From Aptenodytes patagonicus (Eukaryota; Chordata; Aves; Sphenisciformes; Spheniscidae), in contig NC_134953.1 in the NCBI RefSeq assembly GCF_965638725.1, positions 38,368,854 through 38,432,853 on the forward strand: a DNA stretch of 64,000 bases. Direction: 5' to 3'. This document shows, one piece after another, positions 33,855 through 44,952 of this stretch; position 1 is the stretch's first letter; every line of letters begins with the position of its first letter. Position numbers and translations under genes: made by a program. The notes beneath the pieces are model-generated. The model saw nothing but the letters and a program-made list of their open reading frames with translations, had not been told where the DNA came from and ran no database searches.

Positions 33855-34004
33855 CGAAAATTCGTAGCGAGGAATGGTCTCAAAGTCCAGCGGCACTGCC
33901 ACGCGGACGCGGATGTCCGCCTTCCCCTGGATGGAGGTCGGCGAGATGATGAAGTGGTTGGAGTTGTTGCCCACCAGGTAAACCTCGAAAACGCTGTTAG
34001 GTCC
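33855..34004 (-). CDS. CDH23: CDH23 exon d (EC4, middle)
   Basis: A phase 0 to 0 exon of 50 codons, GPNSVFEVYLVGNN to RYEFS, human residues 379-430. It completes the DKDE-GPN calcium motif begun by exon c and carries the EC4 core, including HFIISPTSIQGKADI and LDFET, a variant of the usual LDRE. The acceptor is CTTCCCAG, with no other AG in the preceding 30 bases. The donor, GTAGAG, is weak because it lacks G at position +5. Human CDH23 has 52 codons here (NLGLNSM where this has GPNSV), so this exon is two codons shorter. Reading frame and homology on both sides leave little doubt that the exon is real. Confidence 0.94.
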
Positions 34005-34357
34005 CTGGGAAGGGAGAGAGGAAGGTTGACAGTGGCAAAGGAGCGGCACAGCCACTGGGTAAGGCTGTGGGCACCCGGGGCCAGCCTGGGGGCGAGCGCA
34101 GCACAAAAGCACTGATCCGACTGCAAAGCCTGTGCATCGGGTGCAAACCTGCCAGCACCAGCAGCTTGGGTGCAGCCCTTCACCTTCGGACATGTAAAAA
34201 ACCGGATACCATGCAATTACCAGAGATGCAGGGGAGCATTTCTCTGCTTGTGTTTGGTTAACTGAGTCATACAGTTCAGCACCGACTTTAAGCACTCTTT
34301 GTTGTGTTTTATTACATGTACTGGGTGTACAATGCATATGATTTCTATAAAACTTCT

Positions 34358-34404
34358 TTTCATGTGCACCAATTTTATAAAAAAAAATCTATGTGCACAT
34401 GAAA
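34358..34404. repeat. Perfect 12 bp inverted repeat with 23 bp AT-rich loop
   Basis: TTTCATGTGCAC at 34358-34369 is the exact reverse complement of GTGCACATGAAA at 34393-34404. The 23 bp between them are mostly A and T. It could form a hairpin in DNA or RNA. Confidence 0.9.
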
Positions 34405-34944
34405 CAAATGCATCCCTGGGATAAACCTGCACAGCACACGCCTAGAGGGAAAATCCCTTTTACTGTTTCAAGATCCACACACCACACAGGGTATCACACA
34501 CCAGCATTTCATCACCTCGTGCTGGGGGGCACAGCACAGGTGCCTCTTCCAAGCAGAGGGCTCTTTCCAGTAAGACAGCTCAAAATGGGAACTGGAAAAC
34601 TCCTCCTCTCCCAAGACCTGGCCAGCAAAGCAGCAGGACCACTGACACACCGACAGCAGCATTTCAGGACCCTCACTCCAGGCACAGCACCCCTTCCCAA
34701 AGCACGGCCCAGGAGAGCACATGAAAAGCAAGTTCAGAAGCTGCCAGAGCTGAATTTCCAATTTTCCCCGAATGACCTCCCTCCTATCAGAAAAAGGGAC
34801 CAATTAAATGCACGAAGGGGCACTAATAGCAAAAGCTGGCTAAGCGTGACTGCCGAGAGCTGGCGACACGAGTGAATCCCTGCTTGCCCTCCTCCTCCCT
34901 GCACCCCGCACCGGTGGAGCGGGGGCCAAACTGAGCATCTCCGG

Positions 34945-35015
34945 TGGAGCCACACGGCAGGAGCAAGCCCCGAGGGCACCCATGGAGCCACACAAGCAAG
35001 CCCCAAGGGCAGCCA
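34945..35015. repeat. Two imperfect tandem units of 38 and 33 bp
   Basis: Units begin at 34945 and 34983 with TGGAGCCACAC, and both continue to GCAAGCCCC(G/A)AGGGCA. They differ by a short insertion of about 3-5 bp and a few substitutions. Confidence 0.8.
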
Positions 35016-37860
35016 CTGCCCCAGGAGCTCAGCAATGCTCAGCTGGTGGATGATGGACATAGGGAACAAAAGGGACCCGTCTCAGGGCAGACTTAGCTCC
35101 TTCCAAAAGCTGTTTTGCTGGCAAACTAGGATGTGCCAATGCCAGCACAAGTGAGGGATGCTCCCCGACACTGGTACACAGCCTGGGAGGGAGGGAGCAG
35201 AGGATACGGAGAACAGCAGGAGGAAGCGTGACTCCCCAAGCCGTTATTTTGTACCCTATCCTTAAGATGCCAATTTATAACAAATGACTGTTTTCCATCA
35301 GTGACAAAAAGACACTTCATTGAGGAATTTCTGCCCAGCTCTGCTGCTGAGCCCTTGGTGTCTCTCCTGGGGTCCAGTGCCCTCCCCGCAGTACACAAAA
35401 GCACCTTTCGTGGTGACAAGATGCAAGGGGTTTTCTTGGAAGCCAGAAAGGAGTGAGTTTGTTGGAGGCATGAGAGAAAAGTTGAAACATCAAAAGAAAC
35501 CCAAGTATTTGTGGGAAGAGAGCCAGGTGGATTAATTCCCCTCCAGCTGGGGAAGGAGATCAGCCTCCAGATACCCACCATCCCTAATTAGCAGCCCCTC
35601 GAGTGCCTCAGTCTCCCCATGTGAGGTCTGGAGAAGGGGAATACTTCTGCCTCTTGGGAGGGCTGCTGCAAGTTGCCGTTTATATATTTATTCAGCTATT
35701 TATTTTTTTGTTTCTGCCCCCATGCTGCTTTCCTTGCTCCTAGTTCCCAGAGCCTGTGAGCCCCCTGCGGATGGCTGAAAGCAAATCTGAATATTCAAAT
35801 TGTTATCAGCTGCCCAGCAGAAGGGGCTGGCTCAGCCTGGCTCACGGCTAGTACCCCCTGCTCCGGAGGAAGCCACGGGGAGCTGCTTACATTTTCCTCA
35901 CCCTTTCCTACCTGCTCCTGCCACCCAGAGCAAACAACGGAACTGAAACATGTTCATGAAGAAGAAAAACAAGTGCTGTCTCCCCAGGCTTGCAAAGGTC
36001 CTGGTGTGCAGCGGTGGGCTCACGGCCGAGCACCATCTCTTTGTGGTGCTGAGGATGAGCACAGGATGCACAGGTGTGCTATCGGTGCACAACCTGCTTT
36101 ACCTGCTCATTTCCCCCCTCCAACCCCTTACCCACCAGCTCCTGTATTGCTCGAGGCTTTTCCCATCACTGAAAACAAATTGGCTCCTTTGCCTTCCTTT
36201 AGAGGCATAAATTAAGGAGCAGCCTGCCAAAGTTTAGCAACCCTACAATAATAAACCCGTCTGCACGCACCCTCCATCCAAAACAAATTGAGCCATAAAG
36301 AAACAGGCTTCGGAAGGAAGTTCGTTATTGCACAAAGCCGAGACACAGCCGCATGTTTCCCAGCTCGCCTCATCCTGTGCCAGCACACGGGGCCAACACT
36401 CGCCATGGCTTGAGGCTGCTGCCTGCTGCCTCCTTCCCGGCAATCAAACTTCCTCCCAGCCGTAGCCAGCGCCGCAACCGATGGAAATGTCATGTCAATT
36501 CAGCTAAAAGACAATTGTAGCTTCAGTTGGGCATAATTATTACTTTGTTTTTCGCGTGTGTATTCCTCGGAGTGTCCCTGCTGCCACAACGCCAGCATCA
36601 ACCTCATGCCGATACCTGACTTCTAAAAAAACAATCGCTGACTGATCTACCCCAAATGCTTCATATTTGACCAATTTGTGATGGACCAGTTTTCCAGCCC
36701 CACGTGCGTAATCCCCATCTTAATATTTAAGGGGGCTGGAGCAGAGGGGAGACCATCCCTGGGCACAGCTAGCACAGCACAGACCGGCAGGCAAGGGCAA
36801 AAGCTCAGGCATGATGCTGTGAGATACTGGGAGGTGTGTCCCTCCAGAGGTCCCAGGCACCATGTGGGATCTCCTTAAGCACCTGCTATGAATCGTGGCC
36901 AAAAGTCTGCTCTCCCAACCTGCAAGACACGGTTCACCATGAATCAGGGAACCCCTTCTCACATCAGGAGGTCAGGAGCAGCCACATCAGCTGTTCCAGC
37001 TTTGACTGAGAATGGATCATAAGCTTTATCCCTGCTTTTTCACCCAACATCGCCCACTGGCTTCATCCATCACTCCTGCTCCCACCCAGCCCCTTCCTCA
37101 TGGGAGTGCACATGGAAGTGCTTCAGAAATTATTTAACCTTCCACCAGTCAAAGCAAGTATTTAGCATCACTTACCAATGGCTACACAAAAAACTCAAAG
37201 TAAAAAAAAAAAACAACCCAAAACCCTAGACAAGCAAACAACCCTTCCTCAAACATATCACTCTCTGAAATCACTGAGGTGCCTAGGTAGGTCGGTGGCC
37301 TGCAGTCATTTTCAGCACAAAGTAAGCTAGATTTGTGAAAAGCAGCCTGGGATCATCAGTTTTCTTCTCTTCATGCTGACTCGGTACAGGGCTCCCTTTG
37401 ATTTTCTCTACCCTAGCTCAGCTGCAGCTTGCTTTTCCAAAATGGAGAGCGCTGCCTTTCTGGACCACAAAATCCAGCGTTAACTCCAGCTTTCCTCCCA
37501 GCCACTTTCTAGGCACGGGCTATTACCTACAAAAAGCCAAAGAGTGTTTAATATCCCTCATTCTGGCAAGTTTGCAAAGAAAGTAAAGTGCTCAGAGTTC
37601 AGGAGTGGTGGAGGAGGAAGGGAAAAAGAAAGAGTTGTGTTTTTTTTTAAAAAGCAATTAGTGCCTCTTTGTACGGCTTGGATACCTTATGCCTGGTTCT
37701 AGCTAGTCAGGGACAAATAATGCTTAATCCTTCCTTTGAAAACACAAGGCATAAAGAGGGTTATTGTCTCCACCCACTTCAAGGCATTTAACTTGAGTGC
37801 TCTGAATAGCCCCTCCGGAGTTGCCTGCCTCTCTCCCACTGCCCAGTCAGCCAGCTCAGG

Positions 37861-37900
37861 CTCCCAGCACCCATTGCTTGCTCCCAGCACCCATTGCTCA
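37861..37900. repeat. 20 bp direct tandem duplication
   Basis: CTCCCAGCACCCATTGCT is repeated at 37861 and 37881 with a period of 20 bp. A third partial copy (CCCAGCACCCA) follows at about 37901. Confidence 0.9.
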
Positions 37901-40900
37901 CCCAGCACCCAAGCACAACAGCATCAATGACACACTTGAGGGCTCACTGGGCATGGGCGCTTGTCCCCTGCATCCCTAAGGACCTCACTGGGGTCGCAGG
38001 TGATGCAGGATGCCTGGAGCAAAATGTTCCCCAGCCTTTCCGATCCTCCTCCCCATGCTGGCAGCCCTTTTCTCCTGTCTTTCTGTCCGTCCTAAGTGGC
38101 AGTCCTTGCCCGCTCCTCCACTCCCAGAGGAGCTTTCTTCTTCCCTGCTCTCCCCAGGTTATCTGCTGAATTCCACACACGCCTGCACAGACGGGATCAA
38201 TCTGAGGCTGCCTCGCCTTCAGCTTATCTCTGCTCCAAATGATTGATTTTCCCTCTTTAAGGGTAATTTGCTGGTGAATTCCATGTATTGCAAAAACCCC
38301 TGTGAAATCTAATTCAGCCCGACTGGCAGCTGGCACTTTTGGGAGAGAATACTCGAGCGCCGTCAATTCCCCTTTACAATTCCTTGCCGTGTAGATCATA
38401 TTTATAGTGTGTGTGTCTGTCATATGCATATATATGCTGCGGGTGATTCATATATTGCACCTGCACACACACGGGCACATACGATATCCCTATGCAAGTC
38501 TCTGATGTAGCTTTATGCAACAAATACTGTGTATTCCTATGGCCTGGATTTTCTTTTTTTAAATTCTCCATTTATCTCCCTCAATATGCTTATTTTTGAA
38601 AATTGCTTCAAAATTATTTTAAAATGTCAGACCATCATACTCATGCTTTATACAGCCTCTGCCCTTTTCTTCCTCTTCAGTCAACCGTGTCAAGGAAAAT
38701 CGAGTGAAAGCCACAGCACAAGAGCTGGTTTCTCTGGCGTGCCCTGGGAAAGTACACTGCCGTTTCTCTTAATATACCTCTGTGGATCTTGTGGCAATAG
38801 GAAGCTCAAACAGGGGATGCCCTGAAGGATGCCCTGCTCCTTTTCTGCATGGCCAAACCCTTGCCTTCTCCCTAAAATACTGCATCAAGCCACCAGGCTG
38901 TAAAATACCAGCATATCCAGAAAGGATATCCATGTCCCCCACCTCAGCCAGCCTTGGAGCAGATGAGCCTGAGCTAACAAGCCCTCCGAATTAATGCAAA
39001 CTTATTCCACAGCTCGGGGCTCTTGCTCTCAACCTGGAAACAAACCTTGCTGCAAAAGTGGATAATTCAAGGCTTTAATCTTCCATCTCATACACAGGAT
39101 TTATTCGTCCCTGCTGATCTATCGCAATGTGAATGAGAGGAGAATCCAACCCCAGCCTGGGAGTGTATATACATACCGGTCTTCTGCAGTGTCTAGTTGA
39201 GTATAGGCTCAGTCTAAATACTGGGAAACTTTCACAGATTTTCATAAACAGCTCTCAGACGGCTTTGGAAAGTTATTCAAGTGGTTTGCTATGTGGCAGA
39301 GAGAGAAACTCAGCTGCACAGAGGTTAATGCCTTTTTCTTGGTTCATAGAAGGCTGGGTCCAAAACCCTGTGCAAACCCTATGTACCGATTTCTCCTGTG
39401 TTCAAGTGTTTTCGATAAGCTGTAGAGAATGCAAAAAGAAAAACCAGCACACATAGTTGAACACCTCTTGGCTGCACCCCGAATCCACATCCGGGGTCAT
39501 CTCAGCTCAACCCGGGTGCATCCCCTTGAGATGCTCCCCGTCCTACCTCGCGCCCCCAGCCAGATCCTCTTGGAGCAAGACCATGACCACGTTTGAAGGA
39601 CGGCAGCTAGGAGTTTGCAAGGGACAGACTCAGAGGAACGGATTTCTCCTTGGAGGCACCCCACTTAGGTACCTGCTCTGAGACATTAATGCCAGCCTAA
39701 CTCCAGAAAGGCACTTAAACACAGAGGTAAAATCAAGTGCATGCTTTCAAGCACGGTCTTGTGTGCACTGTAAATACATTTTTAAGTGCTTTGCTGAATC
39801 GTTTAATCTAACTCCTTCAAAAAGCAATCATTTAAGTTTGTGCAAAACACACCAGAAGAAAGAAAGACCAAACCCCCGCTATTTAAAAAGGCCGTGTGGG
39901 CTTGGTTACAAAACACCTTCTTGTTTAACGGCCCCAGCAGCCCACGCAGTGTGTTTTAAGGGCCAGACCCACGCGACACCCCTTTCCCCAGCTCTACAAA
40001 GACACAACTGGGGTGTGATGGCAGGCAGGTTCCTGAAAGCCACCCAACCTCACGGGACCCCTGTGTGGGGCAAGGTTCAGGCATGGGCTCCGCCATCCAA
40101 GTAGGACCTCAACAAGTGCGAGGGCTGAAGGAACAGCATCAAAATTTGCTGGAGGTGCCAGAACAAGGCTGGATGGCTTGGCTCAGGAAAGAAACCAACC
40201 TGCCAAGGGGCTCTCCCAGGACTTAACAACATAGGTTGGGAGGCAGGAGGCAAAACTCGAGCAAAACGATCTTCCCGAAGACTCTAGCTTTGATTTCATG
40301 TGTCTCTATCCATCTGCTCTCATTTATTTGTTTAGCTGCTCTCCCTGGAGACATGTATAATTCTCTTCCTGTTTTCCTTTGCCCCTTACACAAATGAATC
40401 GTGTCATCTCCAGCATGAAGGCCGTGCTGGTGAAATAGCTTCTGTCAGCCACGTCCTCAGTCACATCCCTGCCTGAAGACCTCAGTCCTCGCCGTCCCAT
40501 CCCTCCACTCCTGCACCCACAGGCTGCCAAGAGAGCCTGGCGCCATCTCGGCTACCTCAAATCCAGATGGTTTGTAAAAGCCTCGCAACTCTCATGAGGT
40601 ACTTGAGCATCCAAAATATCACTGTCAGGCAACTATCTTCCCTTTCTGTAAGTTTTTTACTGAAAGTTTGGGGGTCTTGGGACTTCTATAAATACACTGC
40701 TCAGGAAGCAGTGCTGGAACTAGCCTGGCTGCAGATGCAGTCCCACTTCTATCTCATATATATTTTTTTCACGACCTGGGTATCCTTTCCCCATTTTTTC
40801 CCCTCAAAGTGCTACCTTGATGGTTAATCCAGTTGCAAGCATCCACGAGGGGAAATAAGAAAGATCCACTGCAGGATAATGCAGAAAAAAAACCCCAATT

Positions 40901-42630
40901 GCTTATAACTTTCCTCCCTCCAGATATTCTAAGACATCAGCTCTCCTGTGCTTCTTATCAGTGAAAATAATGCTACGGTCAAAACAATCCATGCTAATAT
41001 GACGGTCTCCAAAGACGCGTACAGTAAAACTCCTTCAGACTCCCTTAGCACAAGAGGTCCTCTCTCAGCAGTTTTAAAAATCTCAGCCAATTCTTTTGGG
41101 GAAATCTCAGGAAGTTAAAGAAATACACTAAAAGAATGAGTCTATTTTTTGCTGGCGCGATCAGGAAGGCAAGGCTATTTTTTATTCTCCCATTTTAAAA
41201 TTAGCAAGGCTGAAAAGTGAATTCTTGAATGGGAGTCACTCCAGTAAAATGAGCTTTTAACCAGAAATGATGACAGATCCCTCATCCTTCTGGCACAAAC
41301 AGAAGTGTTACAATGCCCTTCAAGAATGGATCTGCTGACATCTCTCAGAAAGCATGACAGCAGCTCCATTCAGAAACTATCCTAAGCATCTGTCATATCC
41401 ATATCTTCTTTATTAGCAATTGACATTTTCAAGAAAAAACAGTCTCTTTATCTGCTTAATAGCTCATCTGCACCTCTTCAGGCTGAACTCATAACTCTCG
41501 GATGGTGACACCATGTCACAAGTAGATTATTAGTTCTGTGTCATAATCACTTCACATGAAAAAAATGGGATTTCTGGGTGGCTTTATGAGACTCAGTGAA
41601 CTCCACCCAGGGCTGGGGAAAAGCAAATCCATCATTTCAGCCAGCGAAGGCATCTTAGAAGATGCATATTTTAATCGACCCACTGGGATTTCAGGGGGTG
41701 GGGGGAGATCTTCTGTTTCGTATTCCTCGGTGCCATCATATCATTTACCTGAAGCATCAGGAAAACATCCTGACGATGCCATTTATTTTGACAAACCCTC
41801 TCCCCTCGTCTCTCGTTTGGCCTGAAGAGGAATAGGGGTGGCAGGAGCCTGTAGCTTCAGCAGCCAGAGCCTTTCTGAGGGATTTTGGAAAGTTCGCCAT
41901 GAGGTGTCAGCACTTGTTTGAAGCAGACACCAAGCAGCGTGGTGGGGTTGGAGGGTACCGGCACACAGAAGCAGCCAGACATGAACTGCACAAGTCAAAT
42001 AATCAGAGTAATTGAAGGCTGCAAGCCCAGGGCTGGAAAACATGCTGCAATCCCTACGTGGCATGGACTGGCATGTAATAAATAGGAGCTCCATTAACAT
42101 GAGGGAGGAACAAGCCTCCAATGCTACCGGCTCTTTTGCAGTGATGAGCGGGTATCCCAGTCCCTCCACACTTCCTCCAGCCCCACGCTAGCGGGTATCT
42201 CTTACCTCCTCCCATGACAGCAGCAGTACACAGCTTGCTTTCCCCTACCTGACAGGTCCCCTGGGAGCCTTACAGAAAACCTCCTCCCTTTCTAAAACAG
42301 ACCGGCAAAGGACTGCCCGACAAGAGCCCTCGGAAGCGAGCAAGAATCAGCATCCCACACAATCCTATTTTCTGGCTCTCAGTGGCTATGCAATCCTCAC
42401 TGCACTAAAGCACATGCCGTGCCTGCTCTCTGGGGAGGGTGGCTACACTCGGGGGACCAAGAAAGTGAAGCGAGGACAGAAGTAAGACCTGAAAAAATGG
42501 CTACCAGGACATAACCATGCACCTCATCACAGATTAATCGGTGACTTATCCTTCCTTGCACCCCACAAAACCATACCAGTGCTACCCTACAAAGGATAGA
42601 CAGAAGCACCTGCAGCAGGGGATACCTCAC

Positions 42631-42819
42631 CTCATCTTTGTCCTGCACTTGGATGAAGAGGGGAAGGGCAAAGCCCACCTGGGCCAGCTCTGGGATGGCC
42701 ACGCTGTACTCTGAACTGTTGAACTCAGGTGCATTGTCATTGATGTCAATGACTAGGATGTTGAAGGTGGTGGTGACAGTGGCGTTGGAGGGTGTGCGGT
42801 CATCATTCAGCTCTGTCCC
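42631..42819 (-). CDS. CDH23: CDH23 exon c (end of EC3, linker, start of EC4)
   Basis: A phase 0 to 0 exon of 63 codons, GTELNDDRTPSNATV to QVQDKDE, human residues 316-378. It holds the last strands of EC3, the calcium-binding EC3-EC4 linker VIDINDNAPEF, and the first strands of EC4. A366, a human deafness position, is conserved. NATV and NSSE are N-glycosylation sequons. The acceptor is CCTTGCAG and the donor GTGAGG. The exon ends in the middle of the DxDxGxN calcium motif, directly after DKDE; the rest of that motif is supplied by exon d. Confidence 0.96.
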
Positions 42820-44839
42820 CTGCAAGGAGAGAAAACAACAGGGCAGCCTTTATTTTTCAAAGAATAAATGTAAAAGAAAGCGTGCATGCCATGTTTAGAG
42901 ACTCTTGCAGCTTTTGTTTCCTCCACCTTGCCAAGGGAGGATGCTCATTTGGTTCTGCCATTGCCCCTTAACCTTGAGCACCTTTCCACCACTGACCCAT
43001 TAACACGCACAGATGTTGACCTAGCTCTTCCATCACCCATGCTTCAGACACACAGCACTCTTGCAAACCTTCCCAGGGGTTTAGCATTTCCTTTGGGCTG
43101 GCTGCGGCCAAGTTCTCACTTGCCCCTATCATGCAACGTGTTACCAGGACTCGGAGTCACACTGGTGGATAAGTAGGCGATTTCCCCACCAAAAGCATTT
43201 AAACCAAAAAATTGCCTTCTGAGATGTGAGGGACAGTCCTCAAAACAAGGGAAGCCATGATAGAGCAAAGAGCATTCCTATTTTCTCCTCTGTCGTCTCC
43301 TGAGGTGGGACCAGGAGCAGAGAGCTAACCACCATAGTACTACTAAAGGGACAGAAAACTAAGGCAACAGAGAAAAACAAGATTTAGACCTTAAAATAGG
43401 TTTGGCAACATGTGTCTAAATACAGAGCTGAGTCATGACTCCATATCACACCTCTGTCTCAAGAAGGACTTTAATTTTGCTTTCCCAAAAGGAAGGAGTG
43501 TAGATTTTATTGCCAGAGAAGCAAGACTTGTGAAACAGCCTTTTCAAGCAGAGTCCCTCCTCTTGTCCTCTGGATAATCTTGCTTTGCTGTGGGCACAGA
43601 AAAGCAACGCTAACGCAACCCACACGACTCATTGCCATTCACTGCTTCTGCACACAACAGCAGAACAGGCTGATCCGAACAAGGAGCAATCCAGCTGTAT
43701 TTTCACTGTGTGCTCCAGGACGAGAGCAGCAGTGAACATTTTGGGTCCCGGGGATGCGGGACGCAGAGAGTTGGCATTTGCAGGAGGATGCAAAGTTTGT
43801 GGGGAGAGGAAATAAAAACCTATTGGATCAACAGAATATAGTTGGAACTGCATTATCATGCAGGCAGGAAAACGGGCAAGTTTTCAGGTTCACAAACCTT
43901 TCCAAGATTAAACAGATATTTTTGTCCCTATTAAAACCAGACAATCCTCCCTCTCTCAATTTCTACTGAATTTAAACTATAAAAGCCCAAAACAAGAGAT
44001 ACCAGGGATGGATGCGGATCTCTTCCCCATACATAAAGCCCCACAGTACGACCTGTGCCTGGGACCAAGAGGGGTAATTTCTTGTACTTTTGCTCCCCTG
44101 ACAAAGCATTGCACTTGCCAAAACAAGAAGGTGATGTGCTGGCTGCTGCCCTCCCAATCAATGACCCTTCCTACAATGCTGATTTTTCCCTACCCCGGCC
44201 CAGCAGAATCTATACTTCTAAATGTGTTTCCAACCAGCTGCCCAGCTTGGTATTGATTTTAATTACTGGGCTGCAAGTGGAGCCGGGGAGCCACTCTCAG
44301 GTGGGGCTGGTGGGGCTGGCAGACCACGCTCCAGTGCCTTTTCTTGACAAGGCAACTTTCAGCATCATTCCCTCCCCATGCCTGTCTGCGCTGAGCAAAT
44401 GCAGACGATACCCTGTTATACCACTGCCTGCTGACATAATAAAATGTTCCTGTTTTTCTGGGGTTTTGGAGGGGAAAGGTGGGAAATAGGCATAAGTGGG
44501 CACAATTCAGGTGGCTGAATATAGGTGGCTTGTGCTATCTGCTATCCCAGGGCATGTGCATGCTGCCAGCAGATACAACCACGGGGAGATCTAGTTGGAG
44601 GGCACCAAAAATGACCTTAAACATCCATATAGAGGCAACCACGTTTTGAGCCACCATACAAGGGGACTGTGTTAAACACCTCGCTTGGCTTGGCCGGGGA
44701 ACAGCACAGCATGGCTCTGGATGCCCACAGGAGCAACATGTCCCTGGTTTGTGCCTCCACCTCGAAGGAGTTGTCCCGAAGTAGGGTGCCCTCCCCATCC
44801 TGCTCTATTGATGTGTATCCCAGATGGAGGAGCTCTCAC
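42820..44839 (-). other. CDH23: CDH23 intron b-c (2,020 bp)
   Basis: Bounded by donor GTGAGA and acceptor CCTTGCAG. Mixed-composition sequence in which I see no repeat, gene or RNA structure worth naming. Confidence 0.8.
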
Positions 44840-44952
44840 CTTCACCGTGAGGATGAATCCAGCGCTATAGAAGGGGTTTTCCCGGTCCAGTGGCCCATTC
44901 AGGGTTAAGGCTCCACTGATGTAGTCTAGCGCAAAGATGCTGTTGGTGTTAC
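44840..44952 (-). CDS. CDH23: CDH23 exon b (EC3, middle)
   Basis: Two bases complete glycine 278, followed by 37 codons ending at lysine 315. Visible are NTNSIFALDYISG and the LDREN motif, whose arginine is human R301 (mutated in R301Q). The phase is 1 to 0, the acceptor is TTTCTCAG and the donor GTGAGA. Compared with recalled human sequence, substitutions are conservative or at loop positions (for example GPLDRENPFYSAGF here for GLLDRENPLYSHGF). It continues EC3 toward its G strand. A 12.1 kb intron separates it from exon a and 2.0 kb from exon c. Confidence 0.96.

Larger units (their letters stand above)
34005..42630 (-). other. CDH23: CDH23 intron c-d (8,626 bp)
   Basis: Bounded by donor GTGAGG and acceptor CTTCCCAG. 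It contains a perfect 12 bp inverted repeat (34358-34404), two imperfect tandem units (34945-35015), an A12 run (37202-37213), a 20 bp tandem duplication (37861-37900), and a TG/TA-rich stretch (38400-38460). No supported gene on either strand. Confidence 0.8.
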
